A DNA stretch of 5,192 nt, from assembly GCA_041302745.1 (NCBI GenBank), contig JBFYQP010000048.1, positions 1 to 5,192 of the forward strand, in the 5' to 3' direction. The notes under the pieces are model-generated. The model saw only the letters and a list, made by a program, of their open reading frames with translations, was not told the DNA's origin and did not search any database. The stretch comes from JAPLGD01 sp041302745. GTDB lineage: Bacteria; Bipolaricaulota; Bipolaricaulia; UBA7950; UBA9294. Made by a program: the position numbers and the translations under genes. Of the stretch, positions 1 to 5,156 are shown in pieces. Position 1 is the stretch's first letter; each line of letters opens with the position of its first letter.

Positions 1-358
1 AGATGCCCCGGAGCCGGACGAAGGCCCGCACGATGAAGACGCTCATGCCAATGGCCTGCGGCGAGTTGAGCACGGCCGCGGCCGTGAGGACACCGTGCTC
101 CGTGAATGCGAACGGCGGGTAGCGCCGGCCACCCCTGTGTCTGGTCGCAGACTGCGACCTCAAGTTCGTGAACTCGGGCGCCGTGAGCTGGAACACGAAT
201 CCCGCTGGGAACCGTCCCGGGTTGCGCTTGACCGCTTGATTCAGAGCCTTCGTGGTCACGCCAAGCAGATCCGCAAGATCGCTATCGAGGATGACCTTGA
301 TGCCCCGCACTTCGGCAATCGGAAGCTCAACAAACTCCGCCGATACGCGCTGCAGCAT
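1..358 (-). CDS. ORF6N-domain protein, N-terminal part (runs off the left edge)
   Basis: Reading the minus strand from the ATG at 358-356 gives 119 complete codons with no stop before the window edge. The product matches the ORF6N domain, a KilA-N-related presumed DNA-binding domain typical of phage antirepressor-like and prophage proteins. Recognisable conserved parts are IKVILDSDLADLLGV (20-34), LNQAVKRN (39-46), RFPAGFVFQLT (49-59), NLRSQ (65-69), GGRRYPPFAFTEHGV (76-90), the LTAAAVLNSPQA helix (91-102) and RAFVRLR (111-117). The start is fixed by a strong Shine-Dalgarno GAGGAGG five bases upstream. The C-terminal half, which in this family often carries a coiled coil or a variable partner domain, is missing, so the full function cannot be read. 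Its upstream region is more AT-rich than the rest of the window, which fits an acquired gene, but no phage neighbours are visible. Domain assignment is from memory of the family consensus. Confidence 0.9.
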   Translation of the reverse strand, partial: MLQRVSAEFVELPIAEVRGIKVILDSDLADLLGVTTKALNQAVKRNPGRFPAGFVFQLTAPEFTNLRSQSATRHRGGRRYPPFAFTEHGVLTAAAVLNSPQAIGMSVFIVRAFVRLRGI

Positions 359-363
359 GGTTT

Positions 364-370
364 CCTCCTC
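364..370 (-). promoter_or_regulatory. Ribosome binding site of the ORF6N gene
   Basis: The minus strand reads GAGGAGG followed by AAACC and ATG. This is a near-perfect anti-16S match at five-base spacing and fixes the start at 358. Confidence 0.85.
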
Positions 371-401
371 GCGAGATCGCTCCCGGTATCCGAGTGCCTG
401 C

Positions 402-431
402 AGTGTATTCACTTTTTGTCTTTAAGTCTAG
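402..431 (-). promoter_or_regulatory. Possible promoter of the ORF6N gene
   Basis: This is one of the few AT-rich stretches in the window and lies 44-73 bases upstream of the ORF6N start. On the minus strand a -10-like TACACT (402-407) stands 17 bases from TAGACT (425-430), a poor -35. The -10 matches the sigma-70 consensus at 4 of 6 positions, so the AT-rich context is the main support. It would make this gene independent of recQ, which lies upstream on the same strand. Confidence 0.25.
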
Positions 432-457
432 TCGAGGGTACGCAACTCCCAAGAACA

Positions 458-592
458 GCATGTGGCTTGTGGCTTGTGGCGTGTGGGAACTGCGTTCCAT
501 AAGTTCAGGAGAGCGCTCGCCTGCGGAAGGTGCATGGGGAGGGTGATGCGAAGCACCAGTCCAACGAGCTACAGGCCACACGCCACAGGCCG
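458..592. repeat. Left heptamer inverted-repeat element (family A, GCTTGTG)
   Basis: Four consecutive 7-bp units occupy 458-485: GCATGTG, GCTTGTG twice, then GCGTGTG. After an 85-bp spacer, 571-591 holds three units of the complementary type (ACAGGCC, ACACGCC, ACAGGCC). Bases 470-486 can pair with 576-592 over 17 positions, 15 Watson-Crick and 2 G-U, enclosing an 89-nt loop. Inside the loop are a small hairpin GGAAC-TGC-GTTCC (486-498), the palindrome GAGCGCTC (511-518) and a GGTGC/GCACC pair (529-533 with 553-557). There is no reading frame with a start and ribosome site and no recognisable RNA family. It occupies most of the gap between the recQ stop and the ORF6N promoter region. It could stabilise or terminate the recQ transcript, although no U-tract follows. 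Confidence 0.75.
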
Positions 593-599
593 GTGCGCA

Positions 600-613
600 A
601 GCTACGAGCTACT
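600..613. repeat. Two heptamer units overlapping the recQ stop codon
   Basis: The units AGCTACG (600-606) and AGCTACT (607-613) are adjacent and differ only at the last base. The minus-strand TAG stop of recQ (611-609) lies inside the second unit, so the repeat tract runs up to and into the 3' end of the gene. The same AGCTAC core also occurs at 567-572. Confidence 0.6.
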
Positions 614-2783
614 CGCCGTTCTCGATGCACACGATCGCGATCTTGACCTGGTCGTACGTGACGAGGCCGTTCAGCTGGCGGAGGATGTTGATGGGGCGCG
701 CGGTGCCGGTGACGCGCGCGACTTCGCTGATGCGGTCGAACGTTGCCGCGTCGACCCACGGCTCGGGCGAGGCGAGCTTCTTCTCGCGCAGGTAGCCGAG
801 GAGGTATTCGAGGACGGCGTCGGGCGACTTGCCGATGCCGTCGGCGACGGCGTCGAGCGACTGGCCGCGGTCGAACCGCTCGTAGACCATCGGCCGCGCG
901 AGGTCGACGGTGGCCCGCGCCCTGGAGCCTTTCCGCGTCGGCTTGGGAACCGCCTTGATGTCGGGATCGACATCCGTCTCGACCTCGCGGCTCCTGCAGA
1001 ACTCGCGGATCGTCGCGACAAACGTTTCGCCGTACTGGCGAGCTTTGGCCTCGCCGACGCCGCTCACGTCGAGGAATCCCTCGACCGTCGTCGGGCGGCG
1101 ACGGGCCATGTCGCGCAGCGCGGCGTCGCCGAACACGATGTAGGCGGGCACCTTCTTCTCTTCGGCAATCCCACGGCGCAGGACGCGCAGGGTGTCGAAC
1201 AGGCCGCGGTCGACGCCCTCCCAGGAGTCGGCTCCGGCGGTCGCGGCACGCGCGACGCCGGCCGCGGGCTTGAGGAGCCGAGGGGTTTCCTCGCCGCGCA
1301 AGACCCGCCGACCGCTCGGGGTGATCGCGAGGAGGTTGTACTCGCCCTCCTTGGCCAGGTACCCCTGCCCGGCCAGCTGCTCGATCCAGTCCCGCACCCG
1401 CTTCTTCGGCTCCTCGGCGAGGAGTCCGTAGGTGGACAGGGCGTCATGGCCGCTCGTAAGGATCCGCTCCTCCCGCGAACCGGTGAGCACGGCGGCGGTG
1501 TAGTCGCCCCCGTACCGCTCCTCGAGCCGGTGCACGCAGGAGAGGATCTTCTGCGCGAGGACGAGGGCGTCGTCGACGAGCTCGAGGTCGCCGAAGCAAA
1601 CGTCGCAGGCGTTGCAGCTTCCACCCTCCAGCTCCTGGCCGAAGTAGTGGAGGAGCGCGCGGTGCCGGCACACGGCGCCGGTCGCGTAGGCGACGATGTC
1701 GCCGAGCTTCCCGATCGCGATCCGCTTCGCCTCCTCGGACTCGGACTGCTCGATGATGTACTTCCACACGCCGTAGTCGCCGGGGCCGTAGAGAAGCACG
1801 CACTCGGCGTCGAGGCCGTCGCGTCCGGCGCGTCCGCTCTCCTGCTGGTAGTGCTCGAGGGACTTCGGCATGCCGGCGTGGATCACGGCCCGCACGTTCG
1901 ACTTGTCGATTCCCATGCCGAACGCGACGGTGGCGACGATGACGTCGGCCTCCTCGCTGATGAAGGCATCCTGGGCGTCGCGGCGCGCCTCGTCGCTGAG
2001 GCCGGCGTGGTACGCGGCGGCGCGGTAGCCGGCTCCCGTGAGCTTCTCGGCCACGGCGTCGACATCGGCGCGTCGGATGCAGTAGACGATCGACGACTCG
2101 CCCGCGTGGCGGTCGAGGACGGCGCGGATCTGTCGCAGCCCGTCGTCGGCGCGCGACTCGACGGAGTAGATGAGGTTCGGTCGGTCGAACGAGCCGACGA
2201 GAACCTCGGGGGCACGGAGGCGTAGCTGTAGGACGATGTCGTCGCGCACCTGCCCCGTCGCGGTGGCGGTGTACGCGTGGATGGCGACGCGCGGGAACGC
2301 CTGGCGCAGTGCGCCGAGCTGGCGGTACTCGGGGCGGAAGTCGTGGCCCCACATGCTGACGCAGTGAGCCTCGTCGACCGCGATGAGCGACAGCTTCTGC
2401 CCGCCGAGGAAGTGAGCAAAGCCGTTCATCAGGAGCCGCTCGGGCGACACGTAGAGGATCTTCAGCTCCCCGCGACGAATTGCGGCGACGACGTTCGACT
2501 GCTCGTCGGCGGTCTGGGAGCTGTCGAGCCGGGCGGCGGCGACGCCGGAGTCGGTGAGGGCGTCGACTTGGTCCTTCATGAGCGAGATAAGCGGCGAGAC
2601 GACGACGGCGAGCCCCGGCAGCGCGAGCGCGGGAGCCTGGAAGCACAGGGACTTTCCGCCGCCGGTGGGGAGGACGACGAGCGAGTCGCGGCCGCGGAGG
2701 ACCGAGGCCATCGCCTCGCGCTGGAGGGGGCGGAGGTCGCTGTAACCCCAATGCCGCCGCAGGATCTCGGCGATTCGCTCCAT
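609..2783 (-). CDS. recQ: ATP-dependent DNA helicase RecQ with HRDC and C-terminal HTH domains
   Basis: This 724-residue protein is a RecQ-family 3'-5' DNA helicase that unwinds recombination intermediates and stalled forks in the cytoplasm. Visible parts in order: RecQ motif 0 (GYSDLRPLQREA, 13-24), Walker A TGGGKS (40-45, catalytic K44), DEAH box (137-140), the aromatic-rich loop CVSMWGHDFRPEY (141-153) that couples ATP hydrolysis to DNA, TATAT (172-176), YHAGL (258-262), FGMGIDK (288-294) and QQESGRAGRDG (313-323, arginine finger region). Zinc cysteines are C372, C390, C393 and C396. A winged-helix RQC region spans about 400-510, HRDC about 525-596, and an HTH_40-like tail about 628-720. 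The chosen ATG opens directly before the RecQ N-terminus and is preceded by GGGGGGTGA. The frame stays open further upstream, but that part is intergenic repeat. All catalytic residues appear intact. It is divergent from the gene at 3142. Confidence 0.97.
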   Translation of the reverse strand: MERIAEILRRHWGYSDLRPLQREAMASVLRGRDSLVVLPTGGGKSLCFQAPALALPGLAVVVSPLISLMKDQVDALTDSGVAAARLDSSQTADEQSNVVAAIRRGELKILYVSPERLLMNGFAHFLGGQKLSLIAVDEAHCVSMWGHDFRPEYRQLGALRQAFPRVAIHAYTATATGQVRDDIVLQLRLRAPEVLVGSFDRPNLIYSVESRADDGLRQIRAVLDRHAGESSIVYCIRRADVDAVAEKLTGAGYRAAAYHAGLSDEARRDAQDAFISEEADVIVATVAFGMGIDKSNVRAVIHAGMPKSLEHYQQESGRAGRDGLDAECVLLYGPGDYGVWKYIIEQSESEEAKRIAIGKLGDIVAYATGAVCRHRALLHYFGQELEGGSCNACDVCFGDLELVDDALVLAQKILSCVHRLEERYGGDYTAAVLTGSREERILTSGHDALSTYGLLAEEPKKRVRDWIEQLAGQGYLAKEGEYNLLAITPSGRRVLRGEETPRLLKPAAGVARAATAGADSWEGVDRGLFDTLRVLRRGIAEEKKVPAYIVFGDAALRDMARRRPTTVEGFLDVSGVGEAKARQYGETFVATIREFCRSREVETDVDPDIKAVPKPTRKGSRARATVDLARPMVYERFDRGQSLDAVADGIGKSPDAVLEYLLGYLREKKLASPEPWVDAATFDRISEVARVTGTARPINILRQLNGLVTYDQVKIAIVCIENGE

Positions 2784-2787
2784 GAAG

Positions 2788-2796
2788 TCACCCCCC
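2788..2796 (-). promoter_or_regulatory. Likely ribosome binding site of recQ
   Basis: The minus strand reads GGGGGGTGA, then CTTC and ATG. The GGTGA part resembles the usual AGGTGA site, at a short spacing of four bases. It supports 2783 as the start even though the frame is open for another 660 bases upstream. Confidence 0.55.
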
Positions 2797-2813
2797 AACG
2801 GGAATGGTACTAG

Positions 2814-2848
2814 ACGGAGTGCGGAGTTCGCAGTGCGCGGTGCGCGGT
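2814..2848. repeat. Heptamer array, family B (GCGCGGT type)
   Basis: Five adjacent 7-bp units: ACGGAGT, GCGGAGT, TCGCAGT, GCGCGGT and GCGCGGT, with a weaker sixth (TCGTTGG) after them. In another register the units read RGTKCGN. The array begins 30 bases upstream of the recQ start, so it lies in the recQ leader or promoter region. No inverted partner was found for this family in the window. Confidence 0.65.
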
Positions 2849-2867
2849 TCGTTGGGTTCGGAAAGCG

Positions 2868-2895
2868 GCTTGTGGCTCGTAGCTTGTGGCATGTG
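2868..2895. repeat. Heptamer array, family A (second copy)
   Basis: Four adjacent units GCTTGTG, GCTCGTA, GCTTGTG and GCATGTG repeat the family seen at 458-485, in the same orientation but 2.4 kb away on the other side of recQ. The similarity continues past the array: 2882-2905 matches 472-495 at 21 of 24 positions, including a following mini-hairpin (GGAC-GGC-GTCC, 2897-2907). Confidence 0.7.
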
Positions 2896-2903
2896 GGGAC
2901 GGC

Positions 2904-3061
2904 GTCCGTGGTCCATGGTCCGGGGTCCGCGGTCCGACGCGTCACGTTGCGGCTGTAGCGTCGCAGCTTGCCTGCGACGTTCGCGAGGAACCCGGTCGCG
3001 GCACGCACTCCGGGCCCCGCCCCGTTGACCCCGCACCATGGCCCATGGACATGTGACCCGA
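2904..3061. repeat. Middle heptamer inverted-repeat element (family C, GTCCNNG)
   Basis: Five units occupy 2904-2938: GTCCGTG, GTCCATG, GTCCGGG, GTCCGCG and GTCCGAC. After a 95-bp spacer, 3034-3061 holds units of the opposite orientation (CACCATG, GCCCATG, GACATGT, GACCCGA), preceded by GACCCCG at 3027. Bases 2904-2927 and 3027-3050 are reverse complements at 21 of 24 positions, with one more position a G-U pair, giving a long stem around a 99-nt loop. A compact palindrome (2957-2981) lies inside the loop. The element sits in the divergent region between recQ and the secreted-protein gene. No open reading frame or known RNA family is evident. Confidence 0.75.
2957..2981. repeat. Compact REP-like hairpin inside the middle element
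   Basis: CGTCGCAG (2959-2966) and CTGCGACG (2972-2979) form a perfect 8-bp stem around the 5-nt loop CTTGC. A G-U pair and an A-T pair extend it to 10 pairs. There is no following T-run, so it is not a typical intrinsic terminator. Its position in the loop of a longer inverted repeat suggests a nested structure rather than a terminator. Confidence 0.6.
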
Positions 3062-3141
3062 TCGGTGCGCGGTCGAAGGGCTGAGAGGCGAAGCACGCGC
3101 GCCCGGTTGTCGAGCCGAAGGGGCACGATGATCGGAGCAGC
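3062..3141. other. Leader region of the secreted-protein gene, no recognised element
   Basis: I see no heptamer array, convincing -35/-10 pair or known RNA motif in these 80 GC-rich bases. The promoter of the gene at 3142 must lie here or within the repeat tract upstream. Confidence 0.4.
3134..3137 (+). promoter_or_regulatory. Ribosome binding site of the gene at 3142
   Basis: GGAG precedes two tandem ATG codons, four bases before the first (3142) and seven before the second (3145). Spacing slightly favours the second, and the protein would differ by one methionine only. Confidence 0.5.
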
Positions 3142-3978
3142 ATGATGATCCCACGCGCGTACATCTGCGCCCTTCTTGTCCTGCTAGCGGCTGCTCTGGT
3201 TGCACAATCAGCCGGAGCCGCGGCGGAGCCGCCGCCGCCGTACTGCTTCGTCGAGCGGACCGCGGCGATCGGCCCGTACGTTCTCCGAGTCTGGGCAAGC
3301 CCGATCGGCGACCTTCCGTCCTTCACGCGCTGGGTGACGATCGACCGCAGCGGAGCGATCCTTGTCTCGCACGAGTGGGCGACGGGGTTCGACGAGCACA
3401 CGGGGACGGACATCAACGGCAACGGGACCCCGGACGTGATCATCAACCTCTACTCGGGCGGCGCTCACTGCTGCTTCGACGTCGCGGCGTACGACCTCGG
3501 TCCGCCGCTCCGGCGCATCGGGTTCCCAGCCCCGCCGGGCGGAAACAGCGGCGGGGTGTTCGAGGACTTGAACGGCGACGGGATTCTCGAGTACCGGACG
3601 GCCGACGACTCGTTCGCCTACGCCTACTGCTGCTTCGCCGCGTCGCCGACGGTTCCCGTGATCCTGCGCTTCGATCCGCGGACCTTCGCGTACGTGCCGG
3701 CGACGTTCGCCTTCCCGGCGGTCCTCGACGACGCCATGGGCCGAGATCTCGAACTCGCCGAGCAGGGCGCGGCCGGGAGCGTCCTCGGAGAGTGGGACGA
3801 GACGTCGAAGTGCAGCGTGCTTCCTCTCGTCCTCGACTACCTCTACGCCGGCCGGATCGCGGAGGCGTGGGACGCGCTCGCCCGCTACTACCCGTTCCCA
3901 GACAGGGCCGCGTTCCAGACCGAGATCGAGCAGGCCGTGTACGCAAGCCCCTACTTCGCGCGACCGGGCACGGGATAG
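3142..3978 (+). CDS. Predicted secreted protein with two calcium-loop/CCF repeats
   Basis: The 278-residue product begins with a signal peptide: a charged start, a hydrophobic core LLVLLAAALV (11-20) and a probable cut in AQSAGAAA near 25-28. The mature part has two Asp-rich loops of the EF-hand/dockerin/FG-GAP calcium type: DINGNGTPD (90-98) and DLNGDGILE (142-150). Each is followed about 12 residues later by Cys-Cys-Phe (110-112 and 163-165), the first within GGAHCCF, a motif I associate with uncharacterised VCBS-like exported proteins. Six cysteines remain after cleavage (35, 110, 111, 163, 164, 224), suggesting disulfides. Residues 225-275 look helical. There is no membrane segment or lipobox. 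It probably acts in the periplasm or outside the cell as a calcium-stabilised binding protein, and no enzymatic residues are recognisable. It is divergent from recQ and lies 269 bases before the DUF4384 gene. An alternative ATG is at 3145. Confidence 0.85.
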   Translation: MMIPRAYICALLVLLAAALVAQSAGAAAEPPPPYCFVERTAAIGPYVLRVWASPIGDLPSFTRWVTIDRSGAILVSHEWATGFDEHTGTDINGNGTPDVIINLYSGGAHCCFDVAAYDLGPPLRRIGFPAPPGGNSGGVFEDLNGDGILEYRTADDSFAYAYCCFAASPTVPVILRFDPRTFAYVPATFAFPAVLDDAMGRDLELAEQGAAGSVLGEWDETSKCSVLPLVLDYLYAGRIAEAWDALARYYPFPDRAAFQTEIEQAVYASPYFARPGTG

Positions 3979-4000
3979 AGGATACGAGCACGGGGACGGC

Positions 4001-4171
4001 GGTTCGCGGCCTGCAGTCCGCAGTCCATGGTCCGGAGTCCGGGGTCCCAGTCGGTCGACGACGACTCGCGGAGCCTCCCCTTGGTTCTGGGCCACGCGTC
4101 CTAGCCTGGGTCGGGACCTCGCCGAACGGCGTGCGTGACCGCGGACCATGGACGATGGACCACAGACTCGT
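4001..4171. repeat. Right heptamer inverted-repeat element (families B/C)
   Basis: Seven units in one register fill 4001-4049: GGTTCGC, GGCCTGC, AGTCCGC, AGTCCAT, GGTCCGG, AGTCCGG and GGTCCCA. After about 87 bp, 4137-4171 has five units of the opposite orientation: GACCGCG, GACCATG, GACGATG, GACCACA and GACTCGT. The cores GTCCATGGTCCG (4023-4034) and CGGACCATGGAC (4142-4153) are perfect reverse complements, enclosing a 107-nt loop. The array is entered by GGGGACGGCG (3992-4001), which also precedes the middle element (2895-2904). The inverted arm matches the middle element's arm (3027-3062 against 4137-4172) at 26 of 36 positions. It fills most of the gap between the two secreted-protein genes and may separate their transcripts, but I see no T-tract. 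Confidence 0.75.
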
Positions 4172-4235
4172 TCGACTCGCCGACCGAAACCCGCATGGCC
4201 TGAAACCTGCCGTCCGGCTTGCGTGTAGATATCGC
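4172..4235. other. Leader of the DUF4384 gene, no recognised element
   Basis: This is unique sequence between the last heptamer and the ribosome site. It is somewhat less GC-rich near 4220-4232 (GTGTAGATATCG), where a weak -10 could lie, but no matching -35 is convincing. Confidence 0.3.
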
Positions 4236-4242
4236 GAGGTGG
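4236..4242 (+). promoter_or_regulatory. Ribosome binding site of the DUF4384 gene
   Basis: GAGGTGG lies five bases before the ATG at 4248. It is what selects this start within a frame that is open from far upstream, and the signal peptide begins exactly there. Confidence 0.8.
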
Positions 4243-4247
4243 TTTCT

Positions 4248-5156
4248 ATGCGAGGTGGCGTTCGACAGACGGTGCTCTTGGGGATTGCTTTCTTTGTGGG
4301 TCTTTCGTTCCTCGCCGTTGGGCAAAGCCCGCTCGGGCTCAGCCCCGCTCCGGTTGAGGAGCCGCTTGCCGTGCAGCTGTGGATGGATCGGCCGGCGTAC
4401 ACCGAGGGTGACGCGCTCGCGATCCACTTCTCCGTGAACCGTCCTTCCTACATCTACCTCTTCGACGTCGGCACGGATGGAAAGGTAGAGATGCTCTTCC
4501 CGAACGGCTACTCGACGTCGAACTTCGTGTCCGCGGGGGTTCACTCCTTGCCCGAGGGGCTCTATCAATTCCTCGCCGAGGCGCCCGCGGGAACCGAGCA
4601 CGTTCAGATCGTCGCGAGCCTTTCCCCGCTTGCCTTGCCGGCTCCAAGCTCGTCGGACCCGTACCCGCTCGTCGGCGCGAACCCGAACGAGGCGGTCAGC
4701 CTGATTCAGGCGCAGATCGACGCGCTTCCGGCAGCCAGCACGTGCGGGCCGCAGTGGGTGACGGCGTGGTGCTCGTTCACGGTCGCCGCCAAGCCCCAGG
4801 CGCCGTCCTGCGGCTGCTCGACGCCGACACCGACGCCTGCTCCCGTCACGAGCTACTGCCCGCCGGCCCCGGTGACGAGCTACTGCCCACCGGCCCCGAC
4901 GGTGTCCTACTGCCCGCCGGTGAACGCGACGCCGCCTCTGGCGTACCCGCCGACGATGCCGTACTACTGCCCTCCGACCTCGCCCACGCCGCCGCTGCCC
5001 TCTCCGCCGGTCTACTACTGCCCGCCGGTGAGTCCGCCGCCGGTGTACTACAACCCTTGCCCGCCAGTTCAGAACCCGTGCCCACCCGTCTACTACAACC
5101 CGTGCGGGTTGCTGATGGGATTCTTCTTCGGCTTCCAGATTCACGTCGGTCCGTAA
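4248..5156 (+). CDS. Secreted DUF4384-domain protein with Pro/Tyr/Cys-rich repeat tail
   Basis: The 302-residue product has a signal peptide (MRGGVRQ then hydrophobic 8-24, probable cut after AVG at 25). Residues about 40-126 match the DUF4384 domain: LAVQLWMDRPAYTEGDALAI, then SYIYLFDVGTDGKVEMLFPN (67-86), the aromatic core typical of the family, and VQIVASLSPL (119-128). DUF4384 is a beta-sandwich-like domain of exported and surface-associated bacterial proteins with no established biochemical role. Residues 127-165 form a linker with a short helix. From about 185 on, the tail is dominated by Pro, Tyr and Cys, with five YCPP motifs (starting 203, 212, 221, 240, 257) followed by NPCPP and YYNPC units (269-286). 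The end is hydrophobic and aromatic (GLLMGFFFGFQIHVGP). Many cysteines suggest disulfide or metal-linked surface material. The gene follows the gene at 3142 on the same strand, but with a repeat-filled gap, so a shared operon is uncertain. Confidence 0.88.
   Translation: MRGGVRQTVLLGIAFFVGLSFLAVGQSPLGLSPAPVEEPLAVQLWMDRPAYTEGDALAIHFSVNRPSYIYLFDVGTDGKVEMLFPNGYSTSNFVSAGVHSLPEGLYQFLAEAPAGTEHVQIVASLSPLALPAPSSSDPYPLVGANPNEAVSLIQAQIDALPAASTCGPQWVTAWCSFTVAAKPQAPSCGCSTPTPTPAPVTSYCPPAPVTSYCPPAPTVSYCPPVNATPPLAYPPTMPYYCPPTSPTPPLPSPPVYYCPPVSPPPVYYNPCPPVQNPCPPVYYNPCGLLMGFFFGFQIHVGP
4845..4922 (+). repeat. Tandem 27-bp coding repeats (YCPP units)
   Basis: Two 27-bp units (4845-4871 and 4872-4898) differ at only two positions, G/C in the first codon and G/A in a proline codon. 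A more diverged third unit follows at 4899-4922. Each encodes a nine-residue V-T-S-Y-C-P-P-A-P type unit. The high DNA identity points to recent duplication by slippage or recombination within the gene for the DUF4384 protein. Confidence 0.8.

Noticed and set aside
458..592. CRISPR-like array
   Set aside because: The repeat units are 7 bp, contiguous and degenerate with no spacers, and no cas gene is present.
462..2225. 587-codon open frame on the plus strand opposite recQ
   Set aside because: It is the antisense of an intact RecQ reading frame in high-GC DNA. Its translation is low-complexity Ala/Val/Asp/Gly/Arg with no recognisable domain, and its start lies in the heptamer repeat with no ribosome site.
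2957..2981. Rho-independent terminator
   Set aside because: The stem is good but no T-run follows on either strand, and it lies in a divergent promoter region rather than after a gene.
2784..3446. Upstream extension of the recQ frame by about 220 codons
   Set aside because: The extension reads through heptamer repeats and antisense of the secreted-protein gene. The RecQ family N-terminus begins at the ATG at 2783, which has a ribosome site.
3375..4247. Upstream extension of the DUF4384 frame
   Set aside because: It overlaps the gene at 3142 in another frame and has Arg-rich shadow composition. The signal peptide and the GAGGTGG site fix the start at 4248.
3208..5144. Long minus-strand open frames opposite the two secreted-protein genes
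   Set aside because: Their translations are Arg/Ala/Val-rich shadows without domains or ribosome sites. The plus-strand genes have signal peptides and recognisable domains.
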